From Syntrophorhabdaceae bacterium (lineage in GTDB: Bacteria > Desulfobacterota > Syntrophorhabdia > Syntrophorhabdales > Syntrophorhabdaceae): a stretch of 35,437 nt of DNA. The stretch is taken from NCBI GenBank assembly GCA_035541755.1, contig DATKMQ010000122.1, positions 1-35,437 of the forward strand, given 5' to 3'. The position numbers and the translations under genes are program-made. Shown here one piece after another: positions 9,007 to 15,361 of this stretch. The notes under the pieces are model-generated. The model did not search any database and was not told the origin of the DNA. It saw only the letters and a list, made by a program, of their open reading frames with translations. Within the stretch, counting starts at the first letter, position 1, and the number at the start of each line of letters is the position of its first letter.

Positions 9007-10713
9007 ATGAGAATGCAAAGAACCTTCCAGGCTATTCGGAGCATCTGTTTTTTTGTTGTGCTGGTCGTGGGGCTGTGGTTAGGTGCTGCAGCCGCGTCAG
9101 GGCATGAGCCGTTTGTGAGCGCTCTGCACCCGGGTGCGTACCTGCCGCAGGTGGCCTCAGTGCCGCTCGCGCCACGTTTGCCGGGTATTGAGAACAAAAC
9201 TATCTACCTTATCACCATCAATTCTCCTAAAGATCCGGCAATGGATAGCCTTGCCGACAGAGTGGAGAAGATGCTTACCGGGCGCTTCGCGAAGGTTATT
9301 CATAAAATCAAGACCACGGCCTATAATGCCGATGACAAACCGCTGTGGGAAGAAATCAAGAAGAACGGCAATGCCTTTGTCTATTTCGCCACTGCTCAGA
9401 GTTCCACGACCATGTATGCCGGTCAATGGTCCGCTGCGCTGGAGAAAAACGGCGTTCCCGGCGTTGTGGCGATCTTCGATCTTTTTGAGCCAACGGCACA
9501 GGCCACATCAGAGAAACTCGGCACCATGCTCCGCACAGTTTCCGTGCCTATGGCATTTGATAAGGCTTCAGACAAACAGCTCTCCGATATTATGGATAAG
9601 ATCATCAAAGCGATCACTACGCCTCTTAACAAGAAAGAAACCATGACAGGCATGTACACGCCAAGAAGGCCGCCCCGGATAGCGATAAAGGGCACCGAGG
9701 AAAAAGTACGGAAATACTTCATGGACCAGGGGTTCACCGATGGCCTGCCTATTGTGATCCCCACCGCCCAAAGAGTGGCCGCAATGCTCAAGGGTACGAG
9801 CCACAAGCCGGAAGAAGTGGTAAGCAGGAAGATGCCGCCAAATGATTATGAGGTGACCGTGGAAAAAGTGGCCATCAACGGAGTCATGGCAGGCTGTAAG
9901 CCTGAATATATGCCGGTGCTGCTCGCCGCCGTGCAGGCCTTTGTTGAAGGAGACAACGGAGGAGGAATTGTCTCCACGAATTCCTTCTCGTTCATGATGC
10001 TCGTCAACGGCCCGATGAGGAGTGAGATAGGCATGAACGCGGGAGTCTTCGCCTTAGGGCCGGGAAACCAGGCGAACGCCAGCATTGGACGGGCCTTAAG
10101 ACTTTTCACGCTCAATCTCGGCGGTGGTAAGGTAGGTGAAAACATCATGGGTACCCAGGGAAACGTGAGTCTCTACTCCTTCTGTTTTCCTGAGAACGAG
10201 GAGGGAAGCCCCTGGGAACCGTACCACGTGAGCCAGGGATATAAGCGTGAGGAAAGCACGGTCACCATTTTCAGCGGAGGATGGAGCCATGCAGGTAACT
10301 ATATGTTCTCTGAAGGCCATGAAAAACTCTCCAGGGCCATCGCCCAGTTTGAATACCCCAATGGTGTTGTTATCCTCATGTCGCCTCCCAAGGCCAGGCA
10401 GTTTTCATCGAAAGGTTTGAGTAAACAGGATGTAGAGGAACGCATCTGGTCATCGGCCACCGTGACCATGAGAGAATTCAAGGATTCCACCTATTACCGG
10501 AGCTTCATAGAGCCGGTGCTCAAGGGAGGACTTGTGCGTGGCGAGCAGTACATATGGCCCAAGGAATACCTTGGCAAACCTGATGACGCCATTGTACAGG
10601 TTTATCCTCGCAAATACGTGAAGGTTGTTGTGGTGGGCGGAGAGATTAATGATGTGGCCCAGGGTTGGAAAATGGCCGGTCCGTCTACTGCATCCATCGA
10701 TAAGTGGAGATGA
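9007..10713 (+). CDS. Exported two-domain protein: UGSC-like domain lacking the UGSC motif, plus its usual partner domain
   Basis: The 568-residue protein starts with a signal peptide or anchor (hydrophobic residues about 12-30 ending AAAASG). Residues about 50-190 resemble the UGSC (seleno)protein family: LAPRLPGIENKTIYL leads into a Rossmann-like segment and ALEKNGVPGVVA follows the motif position. By my ungapped alignment from memory, the redox U/C-G-S-C is replaced by QSST at 131-134. Residues about 225-568 match a conserved domain I recall beside UGSC genes, with GFTDGLPIVIPT near 242, NGVMAGC (C297) and YSFCFPENEE (C393). Function is unknown for both parts. GGAGGAGG at 8994-9001 selects the ATG at 9007; an upstream in-frame ATG at 8968 has no ribosome site. 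It is the last gene before a strong terminator, and the export signal places it in the same compartment as DctP. Confidence 0.75.
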   Translation: MRMQRTFQAIRSICFFVVLVVGLWLGAAAASGHEPFVSALHPGAYLPQVASVPLAPRLPGIENKTIYLITINSPKDPAMDSLADRVEKMLTGRFAKVIHKIKTTAYNADDKPLWEEIKKNGNAFVYFATAQSSTTMYAGQWSAALEKNGVPGVVAIFDLFEPTAQATSEKLGTMLRTVSVPMAFDKASDKQLSDIMDKIIKAITTPLNKKETMTGMYTPRRPPRIAIKGTEEKVRKYFMDQGFTDGLPIVIPTAQRVAAMLKGTSHKPEEVVSRKMPPNDYEVTVEKVAINGVMAGCKPEYMPVLLAAVQAFVEGDNGGGIVSTNSFSFMMLVNGPMRSEIGMNAGVFALGPGNQANASIGRALRLFTLNLGGGKVGENIMGTQGNVSLYSFCFPENEEGSPWEPYHVSQGYKREESTVTIFSGGWSHAGNYMFSEGHEKLSRAIAQFEYPNGVVILMSPPKARQFSSKGLSKQDVEERIWSSATVTMREFKDSTYYRSFIEPVLKGGLVRGEQYIWPKEYLGKPDDAIVQVYPRKYVKVVVVGGEINDVAQGWKMAGPSTASIDKWR

Positions 10714-10748
10714 ACCACCGTGCGACTAAAGCACTAAAACCCGCTTCG

Positions 10749-10787
10749 AGCAAGGGTCCCTCTACTACCACGGGCCCTTGCTTTTTT
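10749..10787 (+). terminator. Rho-independent terminator closing the transport/catabolic block
   Basis: AGCAAGGG and CCC on the left arm (one bulged T between them) pair with GGGCCCTTGCT on the right arm, giving 11 base pairs around an 11-base loop. Six T residues (10782-10787) follow directly. It lies 35 bases after the stop of the UGSC-like gene and ends the operon-like run that began before base 1. Confidence 0.9.
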
Positions 10788-10845
10788 GTCGGAGGTTTCA
10801 TAGTCTTTCACCCGAATGCCACGATACAAGAGAACGATTTGGTTC

Positions 10846-10874
10846 TTGACTTCGTTATACTTCCACGATACATA
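10846..10874 (+). promoter_or_regulatory. Promoter for the endonuclease Q-like gene, set almost on the start codon
   Basis: TTGACT (10846-10851), 17 bases, then TACATA (10869-10874) form a plausible sigma70 promoter; CATAAT at 10871-10876 is an alternative -10. Transcription would begin at about 10881-10883, which is the ATG itself (10882). No Shine-Dalgarno sequence is present, so the messenger may be leaderless. Confidence 0.55.
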
Positions 10875-10881
10875 ATGTTCT

Positions 10882-12153
10882 ATGCGATTCATTGCCGACC
10901 TTCACATCCATTCGAGTTATTCGCGGTCTACGAGCAAGGAACTGACCCCCGAGATGCTCTGGAAATGGGCGCAGATCAAGGGCATCACGGTTCTCGGCAC
11001 CGGCGACTTCACGCACCCGGCCTGGTTCAAGGAACTCGCGCAGAAACTCGAGCCCTTAAGTAATGGGCTTTTTCGTCTGCGGACAGAGTTTCAGAACCAG
11101 ACTGTCCCCGACTTATGCGCCGCCGACGTTTTTTTCCTTCTCACCACAGAGATAAGCTGTATCTATAGGAAGAAGGACAGAACGAGGAAAGTCCACTGCC
11201 TGATCTTTGTGCCGGATCTCGAAAGCGTGATGAGAATCAGTGCGGCTTTAGCCAGGATCGGAAACCTCAAGGCCGACGGCAGGCCCATCCTCGGTCTCGA
11301 TGCCAAAGAACTTTTGAAAATCGTCATCGATGCAAACCCCGAGGCTGTGTTCGTGCCCGCCCACGCCTGGACACCTCATTTCTCGGTGTTTGGAGCCGTA
11401 TCAGGTTTTGACTCCCTGGAGGAATGTTTTGAGGAGTTGACGCCGCGCATCTATGCGATCGAAACGGGGCTTTCCTCGGACCCTCCTATGAACTGGCGTC
11501 TTTCAGCCCTGGATGGGATAACGTTGATCTCTAATTCTGATGCTCACTCGCCTGCCAAACTGGGCAGGGAAGCGAATATCTTCGATTCTGATCTTTCCTA
11601 CACCGCCATGATGGAGGCCATCCGGACACGAAAGGGTTTTCTCGGGACTATCGAATTTTTTCCCGAGGAAGGCAAGTACCACCACGACGGCCACAGGACA
11701 TGTAAGGTACGGCTATCGCCCAAAGAGACCATAGCGGCCGATTACGTCTGCCCGGTATGCGGCAAAAAGGTCACAGTGGGCGTATTACACAGAGTAGAGA
11801 AACTCGCCGACAGGGACTTGGCGATGAGGCCCAAAGGCGCTCCCCCCTACTATTCCCTTATTCCTCTGGCCGAGATCATTGCCGAAGCCCTCGATGTGGG
11901 CGTCGGGAGCAGGGCCGTGGACAGGGAATACCAGAACCTGATAGGCAAACTTGGAAACGAATTCAAAATACTTATGGACGTTCCCCTCCACGATATTGAG
12001 CGAGTGGGATCGCCGCTCATCTGCGAGGCGATCGCGCGAGTGCGGGAGGGTAACGTACACATCGCAGCCGGCTACGACGGTGAATACGGCACGATCAGGA
12101 TCTTCAAGGGCGCCGAACGCATAAAGATACGAGGTCAGGCAACGCTGTTTTGA
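10882..12153 (+). CDS. Endonuclease Q-type PHP phosphoesterase with zinc ribbon
   Basis: The 423-residue protein belongs to the PHP-domain plus zinc-ribbon family that includes archaeal and Bacillus endonuclease Q, which nicks DNA on the 5' side of deaminated bases and abasic sites. The N-terminal PHP domain has DLHIHSSYS (H8, H10), TGDFTHP near 40, TTEISC near 89, PAHAW near 159 and SNSDAHSP near 217, all metal-ligand motifs. A zinc-binding segment follows, with a cysteine near 273 and CPVC near 290. No other start is possible because the PHP motif begins at residue 6. The gene lacks a ribosome binding site and has its own promoter after the upstream terminator. A compact UvrD helicase lies about 3.2 kb downstream; relatives of this protein are often annotated with, or fused to, such helicases. 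The DNA-repair role is inferred from the family. Confidence 0.85.
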   Translation: MRFIADLHIHSSYSRSTSKELTPEMLWKWAQIKGITVLGTGDFTHPAWFKELAQKLEPLSNGLFRLRTEFQNQTVPDLCAADVFFLLTTEISCIYRKKDRTRKVHCLIFVPDLESVMRISAALARIGNLKADGRPILGLDAKELLKIVIDANPEAVFVPAHAWTPHFSVFGAVSGFDSLEECFEELTPRIYAIETGLSSDPPMNWRLSALDGITLISNSDAHSPAKLGREANIFDSDLSYTAMMEAIRTRKGFLGTIEFFPEEGKYHHDGHRTCKVRLSPKETIAADYVCPVCGKKVTVGVLHRVEKLADRDLAMRPKGAPPYYSLIPLAEIIAEALDVGVGSRAVDREYQNLIGKLGNEFKILMDVPLHDIERVGSPLICEAIARVREGNVHIAAGYDGEYGTIRIFKGAERIKIRGQATLF

Positions 12154-12243
12154 GAAGTAAGAGGCGTTGGGCGGAAGTGCGCTTCAGTCGGAGGTGTTAT
12201 TTGTTGAACGTTCGTGGGCGGTGAATACCCGTAAGGAGGCGTC

Positions 12244-13035
12244 ATGACAGAAAAGAGCACAGCTCTCCCCGATTACGGCAACTGGGTTCCAAAGAAGATG
12301 ATCTTTACCGCAGGTATCATCGCCATGAGCCTATCAGCTCTCACCATAGTTCTCTTGTCCAATGCTTACGGTGTCCTCGCCGTTATTGCCGGTTCTGCGG
12401 CATTGTTTTTTGTTGGAGTATTCTTCTATTTTCTATATGCTCACCACGCCTTTTCCCCCAAAGGCGGAAATCTTCAAAACAGGATATACGATTTGATTTT
12501 GGACCATATTGATTTCAGCAACCGCGGTCAGATTATAGATATTGGATGCGGAAACGGAGGTCTTACGATTAAAATGGCCAAGAAATATCCCGAGGCGACT
12601 CTTACCGGGATAGATTACTGGGGAGGCATGTGGGACTACTCTGAGAGAACCTGTGTGGAAAATGCAAAAGCAGAGGGCGTAGATACGCGCACGGTGTTCA
12701 GACAGGCGAGCGCCTCTTCGCTGCCCTTTGACGACGGGATCTTCGATCTGGCGATAAGCAACTTTGTTTTTCATGAAGTCAGGGACGCAAGGAACAAGAA
12801 AGATGTAATCAAAGAAGCCTTAAGGGTCGTCAAGAAGGGCGGCAATTTCGTGTTCCAGGATCTATTTCAATCACGCCTCTACTATGGCGGTATCGGCGAT
12901 ATGGTGGAGGAGATAAGATCGTGGGGTACAGAAAAAGTGGTTTTTGTGGATACAAGCAAATCAGACTTCATTCCGAAGGCCCTAAAGTTACCGTTTATGG
13001 TTGGCCGGATCGGCATCATCTGCGGCGTAAAATAG
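12244..13035 (+). CDS. Membrane-anchored class I SAM-dependent methyltransferase
   Basis: The 263-residue protein has two predicted transmembrane helices at the N-terminus (about residues 18-40 and 43-65) and then a methyltransferase domain. The SAM-binding motif IDIGCGNGG lies near residue 99, the acidic loop LTGIDYW near 120, SSLPFDDGIFDLAIS near 159 and the later strand VVKKGGNFVFQDLF near 198. It resembles the Methyltransf_11/25 type. AAGGAGG at 12232-12238 supports the ATG. The methyl acceptor is unknown; the anchor suggests a membrane-associated substrate such as a quinone or lipid, but nothing nearby confirms that. It is preceded by the endonuclease Q-like gene and followed by a DJ-1 family gene on the same strand. 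Confidence 0.85.
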   Translation: MTEKSTALPDYGNWVPKKMIFTAGIIAMSLSALTIVLLSNAYGVLAVIAGSAALFFVGVFFYFLYAHHAFSPKGGNLQNRIYDLILDHIDFSNRGQIIDIGCGNGGLTIKMAKKYPEATLTGIDYWGGMWDYSERTCVENAKAEGVDTRTVFRQASASSLPFDDGIFDLAISNFVFHEVRDARNKKDVIKEALRVVKKGGNFVFQDLFQSRLYYGGIGDMVEEIRSWGTEKVVFVDTSKSDFIPKALKLPFMVGRIGIICGVK

Positions 13036-13089
13036 TGGCCTCTGCGTCGGCGTCGGGGTACAAAAAAAGAGGTATAAAGGAGGATCCGC

Positions 13090-13710
13090 GTGAAGGCTGT
13101 ACAGATTCTTACCCTTCTTTTCGACGGATACACGGCCCTCGACGTCATCGGGCCCTACGAGGTATTGGCCAGGGTGCCTCAGGTAAAATTCTATTTTGTA
13201 GGCGATGAAAAAAGGGATTATAAGGATTCATACGGACTGAAGCTATCTGCCGACTATTCCCTTGATGAAGTCGCCCGGGGCGATGTCCTCTTCATACCTG
13301 GCGGGTTCGGCATAGACAGTATTCTGAAAGACGAAAGAATCCTCGAATGGGTCCGTAAGGTTGACAGTACGAGCACATGGACCGTCGCGGTCTGTTCAGG
13401 ATCGCTGCTTCTCGCCCAGGCGGGACTGCTCGACGGAAGGAAGTGCACCACGCACTGGAGACGCAAGAAGCAATTGGCGGCGTACGGTGTTGCGGTCAAA
13501 GATGAACGCTACGTTGAAGACGGTAAGTTCATCACTTCGGCGGGGGTATCGGCCGGTGTAGACATGGCTTTGTATCTGGCGAGCAAGCTCGCGTCAGACC
13601 GGATAGCGCAGATGATACAGCTGGGGCTCGAATATGCCCCTCGGCCGCCCTTTGATTGCGGGACTCCTGATAAGGCGCCGCTGGAAGTGCTGGAAATGAT
13701 GAAGGGGTAG
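13090..13710 (+). CDS. DJ-1/PfpI family protein, isonitrile hydratase-like
   Basis: The 206-residue protein has the DJ-1/PfpI (class I glutaminase-like) fold. The nucleophile elbow is VCSGSLLLAQAGLL with C102, and D18 in the N-terminal ALDVIGPYEVL and the downstream TTHW (H122) match the isonitrile hydratase (InhA) branch, in which the Asp and Cys are catalytic. There is no C-terminal AraC DNA-binding domain, so it is not a GlxA-type regulator. The start is GTG, supported by AAGGAGG at 13077-13083, six bases upstream. It could instead act as a glyoxalase or chaperone-like protein, as do other members. The 54 bases between it and the methyltransferase suggest co-transcription. Confidence 0.85.
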   Translation: MKAVQILTLLFDGYTALDVIGPYEVLARVPQVKFYFVGDEKRDYKDSYGLKLSADYSLDEVARGDVLFIPGGFGIDSILKDERILEWVRKVDSTSTWTVAVCSGSLLLAQAGLLDGRKCTTHWRRKKQLAAYGVAVKDERYVEDGKFITSAGVSAGVDMALYLASKLASDRIAQMIQLGLEYAPRPPFDCGTPDKAPLEVLEMMKG

Positions 13711-13760
13711 GGCTACGATAATCAGTGCGTGCCGTCGGCCTTAGCCGGGAAACCGTGCTA

Positions 13761-13790
13761 TTGTCGGAGTAGCGAGACATAGAGGATATT
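13761..13790 (+). promoter_or_regulatory. Weak candidate promoter before the DUF3795 gene
   Basis: TTGTCG (13761-13766) and GATATT (13785-13790) are separated by 18 bases. Transcription would start near 13797, inside or next to the AAAGGAGG ribosome site at 13795-13802. That is tight, so this is offered with low confidence. Confidence 0.3.
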
Positions 13791-13811
13791 TTTAAAGGAG
13801 GCCTTGTTCAC

Positions 13812-14249
13812 ATGATTGACAACGAGAGGAAATTTATGGTCGCTCCCTGCGGGATAGACTGCGGCATCTGTGAAGTCTCGACGTGCAAGGAGGATCCGCA
13901 GCTGCTGGCGCACCTCGTATCCAGAGGGATACCGGGAGAGAAGCTTCCCTGTGGGGGGTGCAGAAACGTAAAGGGCCACTGTCCCGTCATTGGAGACCAG
14001 TGCGCCACGTACCAGTGTGTCACAGCCAGAGGCCTTGATTTTTGTTATGATTGCGGCGAATTCCCCTGCACAAAATTGCACCCTTCGTCAGACAGGGCAG
14101 ATGTGCTTCCGCATAACACGAAAGTCTTTAACCTCTGCACCATCAGAAGGGCAGGGGTGGAAGGCTTTATCGGCTTATCATCCGAAATAAAGCGGAGATA
14201 TTACAAAGGGAAAATGGAAATCGGTGAAGGCCCTAAAATAGATACATGA
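13812..14249 (+). CDS. DUF3795 cysteine-rich protein
   Basis: The 145-residue protein matches the DUF3795 family, which is common in anaerobic bacteria and archaea and has no established function. Its N-terminal two thirds is rich in cysteine: APCGIDCGICEVSTC at 12-26, then GGC, HC, CATYQC and FCYDCGEFPC through about residue 85. These are likely to bind zinc or an iron-sulfur cluster. The C-terminal third is basic and helical. AAAGGAGG lies nine bases upstream of the ATG. The next gene (DUF3467) starts 33 bases later, so the two probably share a transcript. No catalytic role can be inferred. Confidence 0.85.
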   Translation: MIDNERKFMVAPCGIDCGICEVSTCKEDPQLLAHLVSRGIPGEKLPCGGCRNVKGHCPVIGDQCATYQCVTARGLDFCYDCGEFPCTKLHPSSDRADVLPHNTKVFNLCTIRRAGVEGFIGLSSEIKRRYYKGKMEIGEGPKIDT

Positions 14250-14281
14250 GGGTATCCTCGGTAACAGTCCCAGGAGGAGCT

Positions 14282-14563
14282 ATGACAAACGAGACTAAAG
14301 CACCAGCCATACAGATCAATACCACGGACGAGACGTCACGGGGCCGGTTCAGTAACACTATGCTTGTGGCCCACGGGCCGGAAGAGTTCATCATCGACTG
14401 GCTTCTGAATTCACCCAACGGGGCGCACCTTGTTTCCCGGATTATAGTGACGCCGGGCCACATGAAGCGCGTAGTAAAGGCCCTGCAGGAGAACATCGAG
14501 GTGTACGAACAGAATTTCGGAGAGATCAAAGTCGTCGAGGCCGCTTCCCCCATGGTTCAGTAA
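14282..14563 (+). CDS. DUF3467 family protein
   Basis: The 93-residue protein resembles the DUF3467 family of small conserved proteins of unknown function. The family signature is the middle and C-terminal part, with HGPEEFIIDW, then RIIVTPGHMKRVVKALQENI and YEQNFGEI. The ATG at 14282 follows AGGAGGAG at 14272-14279; an in-frame upstream alternative at 14246 has no ribosome site. It sits between a DUF3795 gene and a separately promoted GNAT gene. Confidence 0.85.
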   Translation: MTNETKAPAIQINTTDETSRGRFSNTMLVAHGPEEFIIDWLLNSPNGAHLVSRIIVTPGHMKRVVKALQENIEVYEQNFGEIKVVEAASPMVQ

Positions 14564-14570
14564 GGACCTC

Positions 14571-14598
14571 TTGACATCCGGTGGATTGCAATTAGAAT
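14571..14598 (+). promoter_or_regulatory. Strong sigma70-type promoter for the GNAT gene
   Basis: A perfect TTGACA (14571-14576) is followed after 16 bases by TAGAAT (14593-14598). Transcription would begin near 14605, giving a leader of about 47 bases with the AAGGAGGA ribosome site. It is the best consensus promoter in the window. Confidence 0.7.
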
Positions 14599-14651
14599 CA
14601 TAATAGCCTGTCATAACCGCAGGGTCAAATCCTTTGAACAAGGAGGAAACC

Positions 14652-15059
14652 ATGGCAATCGAATATCGTTTCACGAAAGATGTAGACAGAAAGAAATTGC
14701 AGGACCTTTTTCTCTCGAACAAGTGGGATTCGGGAAACTACCCCGATAAGCTTGAAACGGCGCTCAAGGGTTCCCACCGGGTTGTCACGGCCTGGGATGG
14801 CGACAGGCTTGTGGGTCTCATGAACGCACTGGCCGATGGTATCATGAATGTCTTTTTCCTCTACCTGATCGTTCATCCTGATTACCAGAAGAAAGGTATC
14901 GGAAAAGAACTCGTCCAAACCATGCTCCACGAATACAAGGACTATGCGCGAAAAATGGTCATCGCGTATGATGAGGCCATGGAATTCTTTCAGAAGAGCG
15001 GCTTTGAAGTTGGAGAAAATAACGTGCCGATGTTCGTCACATATTTGACGAACTACTGA
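14652..15059 (+). CDS. GNAT family N-acetyltransferase
   Basis: The 135-residue protein is a GCN5-related acetyltransferase that would move an acetyl group from acetyl-CoA to an amine. Motif A, the pyrophosphate-binding loop, is IVHPDYQKKGIGKEL near residues 76-90, preceded by the beta-strand FFLYL. The C-terminal FFQKSGFEVGE segment is the usual motif B region. The ATG at 14652 was chosen over an in-frame TTG at 14634 because AAGGAGGA (14640-14647) sits just before it. A strong promoter lies directly upstream, so it is probably a single-gene unit. The substrate is unknown. Confidence 0.88.
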   Translation: MAIEYRFTKDVDRKKLQDLFLSNKWDSGNYPDKLETALKGSHRVVTAWDGDRLVGLMNALADGIMNVFFLYLIVHPDYQKKGIGKELVQTMLHEYKDYARKMVIAYDEAMEFFQKSGFEVGENNVPMFVTYLTNY

Positions 15060-15361
15060 TACGTTGCTCTATTATTAAGGATTTTCCATCGGACGGGCGT
15101 GCATGTCGGAGCATGCGTGTCGGGATGTCCTCCACAGACACGCTCATTCACTTAAGCGGTTCCATTCGCTCCCGTTCGACTTCGGAACTTTTGCCTGTGG
15201 CAAAAGACCGAGCTTTTCTGTCTCACGAGGGTCTGCCTGGACAAACCCGACACGCTGCTCAAATGACAAATTTGGGATTATTCCTTGATTCCATGAAGAA
15301 TTGAAGGTAGAGTTTTGCCCAAATAATAGCAGTACACACGAACGTTCATGAGGGCAATCCG
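15060..15361. other. Gene-poor stretch with hairpins between the GNAT and helicase genes
   Basis: No convincing gene was found in these 302 bases; two short open frames here lack ribosome sites and recognisable content. The stretch holds an inverted repeat GCGTGTC (15115-15121)/GACACGC (15137-15143) and a stronger hairpin at 15183-15210. No clear promoter for the helicase gene was recognised. Confidence 0.6.
15183..15210 (+). repeat. Hairpin, possible transcription terminator
   Basis: CTTTTGCC (15188-15195) pairs perfectly with GGCAAAAG (15199-15206) over a three-base loop, and CGG/CCG extend it outward past a small internal loop. A run of four T (15213-15216) follows after two bases. It may end the GNAT transcript, though it lies 124 bases past that stop codon and the T-tract is short. 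Confidence 0.45.

Noticed and set aside
15103-15304. Two overlapping short + strand open frames before the helicase gene
   Set aside because: Neither has a ribosome site, and the hairpins explain the sequence better than coding does.
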